11,835 bases of DNA, from contig CAJTSU010000019.1 in assembly GCA_910579055.1 (NCBI GenBank), positions 1 to 11,835 of the forward strand. Direction: 5' to 3'. The stretch is from an uncultured Mailhella sp. (lineage in GTDB: Bacteria > Desulfobacterota > Desulfovibrionia > Desulfovibrionales > Desulfovibrionaceae). The notes below the pieces were generated by a model. It was not told where the DNA came from and made no database searches. It saw nothing but the letters and a program-made list of their open reading frames with translations. The translations under genes and the position numbers were made by a program. This document shows, piece after piece, positions 1 through 6,415 of the stretch (positions within the stretch are counted from its first letter, which is position 1; each line of letters opens with the position of its first letter).

Positions 1-280
1 TCGGCTCGGCCTCCATAGCTCGCTACGCTCGCGCCTCCGGCGGTCAAGGTTATTTCAACACGGTTCTACTACAGAGCCTTAAAGCATTTCGCTGTTGACA
101 TGCTCTACGGAGCAAAGCAAAGCGAGACTCTGCCGTGACGCCCCCTATCCGGAACAGCCGCAATTCCCTTGCGGTGTTGCGGTTCCCCCGGGTGGCCCCG
201 AAGATCCATGCCTGTACCCCGCAGGGCAGACAGGCAAGGCCAGCAGCGCAGGAGCGGGCTTCACGCATGAAACCTGTGAG
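1..280. other. non-coding region downstream of the acetyltransferase gene
   Basis: I see no gene here that I can support. Open frames of 67-78 codons exist on both strands, but they lack convincing ribosome binding sites and overlap one another. Most of the stretch is explained by the intergenic repeat described separately (about 75-274, read on the minus strand). The first 50 bases contain short reiterated GCTCGC-type words of the kind common in GC-rich intergenic DNA. The region may continue as an intergenic stretch to the left of the window. Confidence 0.6.
75..274 (-). repeat. dispersed intergenic repeat, left copy
   Basis: Read on the minus strand, this stretch aligns with the plus strand at 11163-11414 in four blocks in the same order. 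Block 1 (257-274 against 11163-11180) matches at 15 of 18 positions, around TTTCAyGCsTGAAGCC. Block 2 (185-215 against 11224-11255) shares GGCATG, CTTCGG and CACCCG. Block 3 (115-168 against 11271-11370) shares GAATTGCGGC, TTCCGGA, GGGGG, GCGTC, GGCAGAG and GTCTCGCT. Block 4 (78-130 against 11361-11414) shares GAGTCTCGCT, CTCCG and a GAAATGCTyTAA-like end. Spacing differs by indels, the largest about 40 bases. No transposase or terminal inverted repeats are visible, so I call it a dispersed intergenic element of unknown function. Block 1 lies only a few bases beyond the stop codon of the acetyltransferase gene. Confidence 0.65.
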
Positions 281-952
281 TCAGGCCACAGGATCCGGCC
301 GGCAGGTATTTTCAGGCGCAAAAAGCTCTAGCCGTTGAATACAGCCGGATTGTATTGCATCAATATTTTCTGCAATTCTTTCTTTTGACCAGTTCCACCA
401 TTTAATTTCAAGTAAAGAAGATATAGTTTCCTCTGAAAAGCGCTTTCTGATTGCTTTGGCCGGCACTCCGCCAACAATAGTATATGGCGGAACATCTTTT
501 GTAACCAAGGCGCGAGTTCCAATAATTGCCCCGTCGCCAACGCTAACGCCAGCCATTATTACGGCTTCATAACCAATCCAGACATCATTTCCAATAACAA
601 TATCCCCTTTATTGTCCCATGAGTCAGTGACATTCTTACGTTCAAGCCCCCATTCTTCAAAAAACAGGGGAAAAGGATATGTGGATAATGAAGTCATAGC
701 GTGGTTTGCACTATTAAAAATAAAACGTGCACCGCAAGCTATTGAACAAAACTTCCCAATTACAAGTTTGTCGTGATTGACAGGATAATGATATATGACA
801 TTGTTCTTTTCAAAGAACACGGGATCATGTACAAAATCATTATACATGGTATAATCGCCAACCGATATATTCGCGTTGGAAATCACATTTTTCAGGTAAA
901 CGGTTTGTTTATCTCCTGTGCGCGGGTATATTTGATTCTCCGTGATAGACAT
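281..952 (-). CDS. CatB/Vat-family xenobiotic O-acetyltransferase
   Basis: A 223-residue hexapeptide-repeat (left-handed beta-helix) acetyltransferase. The family transfers acetyl from acetyl-CoA to hydroxyls on antibiotics such as chloramphenicol (CatB) or streptogramin A (Vat); many members have unknown substrates and I cannot tell which applies. Visible marks are VIGKFCSIACG (64-74), the NH pair with the likely catalytic His84 in SANHAM, STYPF (90-94), hexapeptide turns in DIVIGNDVWIG and VSVGDGAIIG (117-145), the family motif VGGVPAKAIRKRF (160-172), and KWWNW (184-188). The start is supported by GGAAGAGG upstream. The gene is AT-rich: six sampled 60-base lines give 135 G+C of 360, against 39 of 60 in a line of mlaF. 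The last ~15 residues (LFAPENTCRPDPVA) return to GC-rich codons and run beyond the usual family end. This suggests horizontal acquisition. Cytoplasmic, probably trimeric by family. Confidence 0.85.
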   Translation of the reverse strand: MSITENQIYPRTGDKQTVYLKNVISNANISVGDYTMYNDFVHDPVFFEKNNVIYHYPVNHDKLVIGKFCSIACGARFIFNSANHAMTSLSTYPFPLFFEEWGLERKNVTDSWDNKGDIVIGNDVWIGYEAVIMAGVSVGDGAIIGTRALVTKDVPPYTIVGGVPAKAIRKRFSEETISSLLEIKWWNWSKERIAENIDAIQSGCIQRLELFAPENTCRPDPVA

Positions 953-1015
953 TATAATTTACCTCTTCCTTTTTTTTGCCTATTCATGCCCCATTCGTGC
1001 CTTTACTTTATCTGC

Positions 1016-1618
1016 TTATTTAAGAAAGGATCGAATTCCCGTAAAAATAACCTGCGCGGCAATGGCGGCCAGCAACAACCCCGTCAATTTTGATAACACG
1101 GCTATTCCTGTCTTGTGCAGCAGTTTTTCCACCTGCTCGGCCATAAGAAGCAGAAACATCACGCCAAGAGACGCGACAAGCAGGGAAAATGCGCCGATGA
1201 GGCGGCTTTCCAGTGTAACGGCCGACGCGCCCATGACCATTACCGTACCAATGGATGCAGGCCCCATACAGAGAGGAATAGCCAGCGGCACGACGCTGAT
1301 ATCCGCGTCAACCGGCATAGACGGATGGTCGGAGCTTTCATTCATCAAGGAAACGGCAGTCAAAAAAAGGAGTGTACCCGATCCGATGCGAAAGGCCTCA
1401 AGCGTAAACCCGAACGCCCCAAAAATGGAATCTCCAAAAAAGTAGAGCACCAGGGCAATGATGAATACGGCGCTGCCCGTACTCAGAGCCGTCTTGCGCT
1501 TTTGCTTTGCAGTGTAGTTCTTTGTGCCGCTCAGGAACGCGCTCAACACAGCGGGAGGCGTCATCAGCGCAAAAAGGCGCAAAGTAGTGCTGAAAATTTC
1601 ACTGACTACGCCGTCCAT
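1016..1618 (-). CDS. marC: MarC family integral membrane protein
   Basis: A 200-residue polytopic membrane protein of the MarC (UPF0056) family, with about six hydrophobic segments near residues 7-30, 45-65, 72-92, 107-130, 139-160 and 172-196. Family marks include FRIGSGTLLFLTAVSLM (86-102) and the second-half motif VVPLAIPLCMGPASIGTV (109-126). MarC was first linked to multiple antibiotic resistance in Escherichia coli, but that link was later withdrawn and its transport substrate is unknown. The ATG is preceded by a strong GGAGG eight bases away. The gene starts 19 bases after the hypC stop, on the same strand, so the two probably share a transcript. The name is assigned on family grounds only; any transport function is unproven. 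Confidence 0.85.
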   Translation of the reverse strand: MDGVVSEIFSTTLRLFALMTPPAVLSAFLSGTKNYTAKQKRKTALSTGSAVFIIALVLYFFGDSIFGAFGFTLEAFRIGSGTLLFLTAVSLMNESSDHPSMPVDADISVVPLAIPLCMGPASIGTVMVMGASAVTLESRLIGAFSLLVASLGVMFLLLMAEQVEKLLHKTGIAVLSKLTGLLLAAIAAQVIFTGIRSFLK

Positions 1619-1637
1619 AGCGTTTGCCTCCAGGGAA

Positions 1638-1886
1638 TCAGAAATTGACGCTCAAGCCGTCCTGTTCGGCTATCTGCCGGAACAGCTTCAAAGATTCCTG
1701 CGCTTCCTGCGGGTCCAGTACGCGAAGGGCAAAACCGGCATGTACGATAAGATAGTCGCCGACATGAGCATCTTCCGGTAACAGCAACGTGGAAATCTCC
1801 ATATAAGTTTCTCCTTCACCTATACGAACTTTGGCTTTATTGTCGGGCAGACACTCGGTAACACAAACGGGAATGGCAAGACACAT
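1638..1886 (-). CDS. hypC: HypC/HupF hydrogenase maturation chaperone
   Basis: An 82-residue HypC family protein. HypC binds HypD and carries the Fe(CN)2CO unit to the [NiFe]-hydrogenase large subunit precursor; it acts in the cytoplasm. The start MCLAIP carries the essential Cys2, which must be at the N-terminus after Met removal. That is why I reject the upstream in-frame ATG at 1943, which would bury it. GAGG lies a few bases upstream of the chosen start. The second family motif, HAGFALRVLD, is at residues 49-58. Length fits the family (75-100 residues). No other hyp gene or hydrogenase gene is in the window, so this copy is separated from its usual partners. marC follows 19 bases downstream. 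It is transcribed divergently from mlaE. Confidence 0.93.
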   Translation of the reverse strand: MCLAIPVCVTECLPDNKAKVRIGEGETYMEISTLLLPEDAHVGDYLIVHAGFALRVLDPQEAQESLKLFRQIAEQDGLSVNF

Positions 1887-2075
1887 GACGACCTCACTGG
1901 CATTGGGAGTACATGCGGGATAGCCGGCAAGTTGCGGAAGCAATCTAGCTCATGCTGGAAGCACCCGCAAGCCCGGTTTTTGGGCTAGCTCCGGCTTTGA
2001 CGAAACTCGGCCGCTAACAGCCACATTCATTGCCAAACGTAAAGAGAAATGCTAACGTAGACAAGGAAAATCGTC
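1887..2075. promoter_or_regulatory. divergent intergenic region between hypC and mlaE
   Basis: This 189-base spacer must hold promoters for hypC-marC (minus) and for the mla operon (plus). A TTGACG at 1997-2002 could be a -35 for mlaE, but only a poor -10-like CACATT follows at 2022-2027. A hairpin AGCCC / GGGCT with a 7-base loop (1970-1986) extends by a GC pair across an A·A mismatch; it has no T-tract on either strand, so it is not a typical terminator. AAGCCGGAGCTA on the minus strand (1997-1986) is identical to 11176-11187 inside the right repeat copy and may be a small repeat remnant. The mlaE ribosome binding site is AAGGA at 2063-2067, eight bases before ATG. Confidence 0.4.
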
Positions 2076-2870
2076 ATGAAAAAAACAGCACTCACGTTAC
2101 AGGATATAGCCGCGCCGCTTTTTTCGGGCCTGAACAGACTCGGGGAAATGGCGCTCTTTCTTTTGGATGCCTTCAGGCAATCCTTTTTCACTCATCGCCT
2201 TCCGGGTAAAGTCCTCCGGCAAGTGTACACCATCGGCGCGCAATCAATGTTCGTCATCCTGCTGATTAGTTTTTTCACAGGTCTGGTGCTTGGCCTCCAG
2301 GCATTTTACGCCATGTCCACGTTCGGCGCTCAGGGCATGCTCGGCTCGCTGCTCGCTCTGACGCTGATCCGCGAAATGGCTCCCGTACTGACGGCAGTTA
2401 TGGTAACGGCGCGTGCCGGTTCCGCCATGACTGCGGAAATCGGGGTCATGCGGATTTCCGATCAGGTTGATGCCCTTGAAGTCATGGACATTTCCCCCAT
2501 CGGTTATCTGGTGACGCCGCGTCTGCTGGCCTCGCTCGTGGCCTTTCCCCTGTTGACCGCGGTCTTTAATGTTATCGGCATTTTCGGGGGCTATCTTTCC
2601 TCGTGTGTGCTGCTGGGGCTGAATGAAGGCCGCTATTTTTCAGGTATTGAATCCAGCGTGACCATGAGCGATATCAACGGCAGTTTCCTCAAGGCAGTGG
2701 TCTTTGCCGTCATCGTCATTACCATTTGCTGCTACCAGGGGTACAATGCCCATCGGCGCAGTGACGGCAAAGGGCCGGAAGCGGTCGGCAATGCCACAAC
2801 TTCCGCCGTTGTGGTCAGCTGTGTGCTGATCCTCATGAGCGACTATGTGCTCACCTCTTTCCTGCTGTGA
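2076..2870 (+). CDS. mlaE: MlaE-type lipid transport ABC permease
   Basis: A 264-residue permease of the MlaE/YrbE family, the inner-membrane channel of the Mla system, which moves phospholipids between the outer-membrane side and the inner membrane. Family marks are REMAPVLTAVMVTARAGSAM (99-118) followed by AEIGVM, QVDALEVMDISP (130-141), and GKGPEAVGNATTSAVV (231-246). Hydrophobic segments lie near 54-78, 90-112, 148-181, 205-221 and 243-264. Length matches E. coli MlaE (260). It opens the operon, seven bases before mlaF; E. coli has the order F-E-D-C-B, so the first two genes are swapped here. The N-terminus has no STAS domain that could stand in for MlaB. AAGGA precedes the ATG at good spacing. 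Confidence 0.93.
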   Translation: MKKTALTLQDIAAPLFSGLNRLGEMALFLLDAFRQSFFTHRLPGKVLRQVYTIGAQSMFVILLISFFTGLVLGLQAFYAMSTFGAQGMLGSLLALTLIREMAPVLTAVMVTARAGSAMTAEIGVMRISDQVDALEVMDISPIGYLVTPRLLASLVAFPLLTAVFNVIGIFGGYLSSCVLLGLNEGRYFSGIESSVTMSDINGSFLKAVVFAVIVITICCYQGYNAHRRSDGKGPEAVGNATTSAVVVSCVLILMSDYVLTSFLL

Positions 2871-2877
2871 GGCGAAC

Positions 2878-3708
2878 ATGAATTCAGCCAAAGATGCCGC
2901 ATGGGATATACGTATTGAACGCCTTGAGGGCGGATACGGGTCACGGCGCATTATTAAGGGAATGGATGCCACTTTTCCCGGCGGAGCCATTACCGCCATT
3001 CTTGGAGAATCCGGAGGAGGCAAAACAACCCTTCTACGCATTATGCTGGGGTTGACTCCGCCCTTCGCCGGCAAAATTTTTATGGGCAACAGAGATATTT
3101 TTTCTCTGACGCCTTCCCAGTTCCGCAAACTCCGGAGGCGCTTCGGCGTGCTTTTTCAGGACGGGGCGCTGCTCGGCGCGTTGACGCTGGCGGAAAACGT
3201 CGCTCTGCCGCTTACCGAGCATACCAGCCTGCCGCGTAAGATTTTGCGCAACGCTGCCCTGCGAACTCTTGAACTTGTGGGACTTGAACAGTTTGCCGAC
3301 TTATATCCCAGCGAACTGTCCGGAGGCATGCGCAAGCGCGCCGGGCTGGCGCGGGCCATTGTCACCGAGCCGCCGCTGCTTTTCTGCGACGAACCGACCT
3401 CCGGCCTCGATCCCATCACTTCGGCCCAGATGGACCAGTTGTTGCTTGATATGAAAAAGCACTACCCGGCCATGACCACCGTCGTCATTACCCATGACCT
3501 CGGCAGCGTGCACCATATTGCGGATCATGTCCTCGTCATCGGAGACGGCAAGACGGCGTTTTCCGGATGCAAGGAGGATCTTTACGCCAGCAAGGACCCC
3601 TATCTCCGCAGTTTTCTGGATCGGGAAGCGCAGGAAGAGCGCCGCATGACCGCCCCGCCCCTGGACGAATCGGTTCGCGCAGCTCTTGCCGAATGGCTGG
3701 ACCAATAA
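2878..3708 (+). CDS. mlaF: MlaF-type lipid transport ABC ATPase
   Basis: A 276-residue ABC ATPase that powers the Mla complex on the cytoplasmic face of the inner membrane, pairing with MlaE. All motifs are intact: Walker A GESGGGKTT (43-51), Q-loop FQD with Gln94, signature LSGGM (147-151), Walker B LLFCDE (167-172), D-loop SGLD (175-178) and the switch His206 in VVITHD. The stretch LSGGMRKRAGLARAI is typical of the MlaF subgroup. I chose the ATG at 2878, seven bases after the mlaE stop, with a GTGAGG ribosome binding site; an in-frame ATG at 2845 would overlap mlaE by 26 bases and add residues without family match. The C-terminal ~25 residues (QEERRMTAPPLDE onward) form a charged tail. mlaD follows after 30 bases. 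Confidence 0.95.
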   Translation: MNSAKDAAWDIRIERLEGGYGSRRIIKGMDATFPGGAITAILGESGGGKTTLLRIMLGLTPPFAGKIFMGNRDIFSLTPSQFRKLRRRFGVLFQDGALLGALTLAENVALPLTEHTSLPRKILRNAALRTLELVGLEQFADLYPSELSGGMRKRAGLARAIVTEPPLLFCDEPTSGLDPITSAQMDQLLLDMKKHYPAMTTVVITHDLGSVHHIADHVLVIGDGKTAFSGCKEDLYASKDPYLRSFLDREAQEERRMTAPPLDESVRAALAEWLDQ

Positions 3709-3738
3709 CCTTACTGCGTAGCACAAAGGAAGTTAATC

Positions 3739-4185
3739 ATGTCGTTTACCAAGGAATCCCTGGTGGGAGTTTTTGTCGTTATCGGACTGCTTTGCGTGGC
3801 CTATCTGACTATCAAACTGGGACGCATGGAAGTGTTCAACTCGGATGCCTATACCATAACGGCCCGGTTTTCTTCCGTCGCAGGCCTGCGGGTGGGGGCC
3901 AATGTCGAAATCGCGGGCGTGCCCGTGGGGCGGGTTTCCGCCATCCGGCTTGACCCGGCCACCTATTCCGCCGATGTGGAACTGCGCATCAACGAAGGTG
4001 TGGAGCTGAGTGAAGACAGCATGGCTTCGGTCAAAACGAGCGGACTTATCGGTGACAAATACATTTCCATGGCCCCTGGGGGGGCAAGCGATATGCTCAA
4101 ACAGGGCAGCCTGATCACCGATACTGAACCTGCGCTGGATCTTGAAGCACTGATTGGAAAAATGGTTTTCGGAGGAGTTAACTGA
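3739..4185 (+). CDS. mlaD: MlaD-type MCE domain substrate-binding protein
   Basis: A 148-residue protein with one N-terminal membrane anchor (about 8-27) and one MCE domain (about 38-116) in the periplasm. In E. coli, MlaD forms a hexameric ring on MlaFE that passes lipids to and from MlaC. Marks are FSSVAGLRVGANVEIAGVPV (44-63), the MCE signature KTSGLIGDKYI (99-109), and the following DTEPALDLEALIG helix (128-140), which matches the MlaD-specific region. It lacks the low-complexity C-terminal extension of E. coli MlaD (183 residues). GGAAG precedes the ATG. Its TGA overlaps the mlaC ATG by one base (TGATG), implying translational coupling. Confidence 0.94.
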   Translation: MSFTKESLVGVFVVIGLLCVAYLTIKLGRMEVFNSDAYTITARFSSVAGLRVGANVEIAGVPVGRVSAIRLDPATYSADVELRINEGVELSEDSMASVKTSGLIGDKYISMAPGGASDMLKQGSLITDTEPALDLEALIGKMVFGGVN

Positions 4186-4808
4186 TGCGCCGCGCCCTCA
4201 CTTTTGTTGTTCTTTTGTGCCTGTTTTGTACCTTTGCCCACGCTGTTCACGCAATGGAGAGCGCTACCGACGCCGCCCGGAGAGGCGCGGATCAGATTCT
4301 CTCCTTGCTGAAGGATCCGGCATTCCGTGATCCTGCCACCAAGGAAGCGCAACGGAAAAAAATTGAAGACGCCATGCTCGGCCTTTTCGATTTTGATGAA
4401 TTTTCTTCGCGCACCGTCGGGCCGAACTGGCGCAAGTTCACTCCCGATCAAAAAAAGCGCTTTCAGGAGGCGTTTACCTCCTTGCTGCGCAATACCTACA
4501 TCGACACATTGGATTCCTACCGCGGTGAAAAAGTTGAATTCGTCGGGGAAACCAGCGGCAATAACGGCACCCGATCGGAAGTCAGGATGAATTTCCTCGG
4601 CAAGGACGCCGCGCATCCCGTTGCCTTTCGCATGCTGGTCAAAAACGGAAAATGGGTTGTCTACGATGTACTCATTGAAGGGATCAGCATGATCAAGAAT
4701 TATCGGGATCAGTTCCGCGATCTGTTGACCAGGGGCCAACCGGATGACCTGATTGCAAAAATTGCCGCCAAGGCGGAAGAAGTCAAAAACCAACCGAAAC
4801 AAAAATAA
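4185..4808 (+). CDS. mlaC: MlaC-type periplasmic phospholipid shuttle
   Basis: A 207-residue secreted protein of the MlaC/Ttg2D family (E. coli MlaC is 211). The N-terminus is a Sec signal peptide: MRRA, a hydrophobic core to about residue 18, then AHA and VHA as candidate cleavage sites after 20 or 23. The mature protein has family features such as FDFDEFSSRTVGPNW (65-79) and the region around WVVYDVLIEGISMIKNYR (about 163-180). MlaC binds a phospholipid in a hydrophobic pocket and carries it across the periplasm between MlaA and MlaD. Translation is likely coupled to mlaD by the TGATG overlap, with GGAGGAG at 4171-4177 as ribosome binding site. mlaA follows after 14 bases. Confidence 0.93.
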   Translation: MRRALTFVVLLCLFCTFAHAVHAMESATDAARRGADQILSLLKDPAFRDPATKEAQRKKIEDAMLGLFDFDEFSSRTVGPNWRKFTPDQKKRFQEAFTSLLRNTYIDTLDSYRGEKVEFVGETSGNNGTRSEVRMNFLGKDAAHPVAFRMLVKNGKWVVYDVLIEGISMIKNYRDQFRDLLTRGQPDDLIAKIAAKAEEVKNQPKQK

Positions 4809-4822
4809 CCTGAGGTTATCTC

Positions 4823-5671
4823 ATGCCGCTCCGCGCATTCCTCCCGGTTCTGCTTCTCAGTTTGCTCTTGCCGCTTGGCGCCTGCGCGAACCGGCAAGAT
4901 TCCCCCGCTCCTTCCGCGCCCGCAACGGTCGGCCAAAACGAAGCGGCGCAGGACTTCGATTTTGACGACTACGATGAACAAACCGAACCAAGTGATCCTT
5001 TGGGTTCATGGAACAGAGTGTGGTTCAGCTTTAACGACAAAGTCATGCGCTATGTCCTCGATCCCGCATACCGGGGCTATAGCCGCGTTGTTCCGGAAAA
5101 AGTCCGGGGGGGCATCTCCAATTTCCGGGAAAACCTCAAGGCCCCCGTCCGCTTTGTCAACCATCTGCTCCAGGGAGAGTTCGCGCAGGCCGGAGTAGAA
5201 CTCGGACGTTTTATCGTCAATACATCCACAAGTTTGGGGCTTGCCGACGTAGCCTCCCAAAGCAAGCCCCTGTATCCCTATTATCCGCAATTCGCCACAT
5301 TTTCCCATACTCTTGGCACCTGGGGCGTGCCCGAAGGCCCCTTTGTGGTGTGGCCTTTCTTCGGGCCGTATACCTTGCGGGGAAGCGCAGGCGATCTGAC
5401 GGATATCTTTTTTGCGCCGCAAACCTACTATCTGGACTGGGAAGTCTCTGTCCCTGTCACTGCCGGGCTGATGTTCAACGATTTCGGCCGTACCTACAAG
5501 GCCTATACTCAACTGACCGACACAGCTCTGGAACCTTATTCAGCCGTACGCAACGCCTGGATGAGCCTGAGCCGCACTGCGGAAGAACAGAGAAAGGAGC
5601 GCCGAACCGGCTTCAGCATGCGCCTTTCGCCCGACGTCATGCCTTCATCCACTGCACAGACAAGGGAATAA
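4823..5671 (+). CDS. mlaA: MlaA/VacJ outer-membrane lipoprotein
   Basis: A 282-residue lipoprotein of the VacJ/MlaA family. It has a lipoprotein signal with the lipobox LGAC (Cys21), then an acidic linker (about 22-57, rich in D and E). The VacJ domain starts at DPLGSWNR and includes WFSFND, RVVPEKVRGGISNFREN, GRFIVNTSTSLGLADVAS and the TLGTWGVPEGPFVVWPFFGP signature split over about residues 155-177. MlaA sits in the outer membrane and removes misplaced phospholipids from the outer leaflet, handing them to MlaC. In E. coli mlaA is unlinked to the rest of mla; here it is in the operon, 14 bases after mlaC with GAGG before the ATG. The C-terminal ~40 residues are basic and variable. Confidence 0.93.
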   Translation: MPLRAFLPVLLLSLLLPLGACANRQDSPAPSAPATVGQNEAAQDFDFDDYDEQTEPSDPLGSWNRVWFSFNDKVMRYVLDPAYRGYSRVVPEKVRGGISNFRENLKAPVRFVNHLLQGEFAQAGVELGRFIVNTSTSLGLADVASQSKPLYPYYPQFATFSHTLGTWGVPEGPFVVWPFFGPYTLRGSAGDLTDIFFAPQTYYLDWEVSVPVTAGLMFNDFGRTYKAYTQLTDTALEPYSAVRNAWMSLSRTAEEQRKERRTGFSMRLSPDVMPSSTAQTRE

Positions 5672-5674
5672 GTT

Positions 5675-6163
5675 ATGGGCTTTTCCGATCGTTATCGCAA
5701 GACCTTTCCCATCACCTGGGATCAATTGCACCGTGACGCCAAGGCGCTTGCCTGGCGTCTGATCGAGCAGGGCACGTTTCAAGGCATTGTGGCCATCACC
5801 AGGGGAGGACTTGTGCCTGCGGCCATTATCGCCCGGGAACTGAACATTCGCATGATCGACACGGTATGTGTAGTCACCTATGACTGGCAGGAGCAGAACA
5901 ATACGGAAACAGTGCTGAAGGGAATCCCGGGAGACGGGCGGGGAATGCTGGTCATCGATGATTTGGTGGATACGGGCAAGACGCTGCAAACTGTCCGCAA
6001 AATGCTGCCCAAGGCCCATTTTGCCGCCATGTATGCGAAGCCGGCCGGAAAGCCTTTGGTTGACAGCTTTGTTACTGAAGTAAGCCAGGACACATGGATT
6101 CTCTTTCCGTGGGATTCTGAGGTTCAGTATGCAAAGCCCATAGCGGATCTGAAAAACGAATAA
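5675..6163 (+). CDS. gpt: xanthine(-guanine) phosphoribosyltransferase
   Basis: A 162-residue type I phosphoribosyltransferase that closely resembles E. coli Gpt (152 residues). It salvages xanthine, guanine and probably hypoxanthine to nucleotides using PRPP. Marks are SRGGL-like ITRGGLVPAAIIAREL (41-56), the PRPP-binding loop MLVIDDLVDTGKT (91-103), KAHFAAMYAKPAGKPLVD (113-130) and the base-binding DTWILFPWD (139-147). It begins three bases after the mlaA stop; its ribosome binding site AAGGGA (5662-5667) lies inside mlaA, so it belongs to the mla transcript. There is no obvious functional tie between purine salvage and lipid transport. A hairpin-rich spacer follows. Confidence 0.93.
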   Translation: MGFSDRYRKTFPITWDQLHRDAKALAWRLIEQGTFQGIVAITRGGLVPAAIIARELNIRMIDTVCVVTYDWQEQNNTETVLKGIPGDGRGMLVIDDLVDTGKTLQTVRKMLPKAHFAAMYAKPAGKPLVDSFVTEVSQDTWILFPWDSEVQYAKPIADLKNE

Positions 6164-6415
6164 TACCGGAAGAAAAAATTGAACCCCGGCTGCTCTAGAA
6201 TAGTGCTGACAAAGTCGGCAGCCTCACGGAAGTGGGTATAGCCGGAATTCATTTCCGGCGTTAAGTGCCCGGATATTCCGTGCCTTACCGCCCGGCAAGC
6301 CTGCTTCACAACGAGCCTTTGGCTGTGCCCCTCTGCGTATGTGGGGTTTGCCATCAATCGAAGGGGAAGAACCGCATGGTTCTTCCCCTTCTGCGTATCA
6401 CAATTGTATACCGTG
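6164..6415. other. hairpin-rich convergent spacer between gpt and lon
   Basis: The 252 bases between convergent gpt and lon hold no credible gene. They contain a series of inverted repeats: TGCTGAC/GTCGGCA (6204-6220, loop AAA, one G·T pair); an outer stem CACGGAA/TTCCGTG (6225-6231 with 6276-6282) that encloses GCCGGAA/TTCCGGC (6241-6247 with 6253-6259); AGCC-TTT-GGCT (6314-6324); and a perfect 13-base-pair hairpin (6361-6390). No run of T follows any of them on either strand. The nearly identical words CCCTCTGCGTAT and CCCTTCTGCGTAT flank the last hairpin. Confidence 0.6.
6361..6390. terminator. perfect 13-bp hairpin, candidate bidirectional terminator
   Basis: AAGGGGAAGAACC pairs perfectly with GGTTCTTCCCCTT around a GCAT loop. 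It sits 26 bases beyond the lon stop (minus strand) and about 200 bases beyond the gpt stop (plus strand), a position that fits a shared terminator for two convergent operons. No T-tract follows on either strand, so classical intrinsic termination is not certain; it could also stabilise the 3' ends of the messages. Confidence 0.5.

Noticed and set aside
50..268. 72-codon minus-strand frame in the left repeat
   Set aside because: It lies within the dispersed element, and the matching frame in the right copy is broken by TGA soon after block 1. Small frames like this are expected by-products of a GC-rich repeat.
942..1445. Plus-strand frames over marC, and many over lon and mla genes
   Set aside because: They are shadows of well-supported genes on the other strand or in another frame, with no family match of their own.
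1887..1943. Longer hypC reading from ATG 1943
   Set aside because: HypC function needs the N-terminal Met-Cys; the longer form would bury it. GAGG precedes the internal start.
2030..2058. TTGCCA-17-TAACGT as the mlaE promoter
   Set aside because: The -10 matches at only 3 of 6 positions, and transcription would start on top of the mlaE ribosome binding site.
2845..2877. Earlier in-frame ATG for mlaF
   Set aside because: It would overlap mlaE and add eleven residues, while 2878 has a ribosome binding site at normal spacing.
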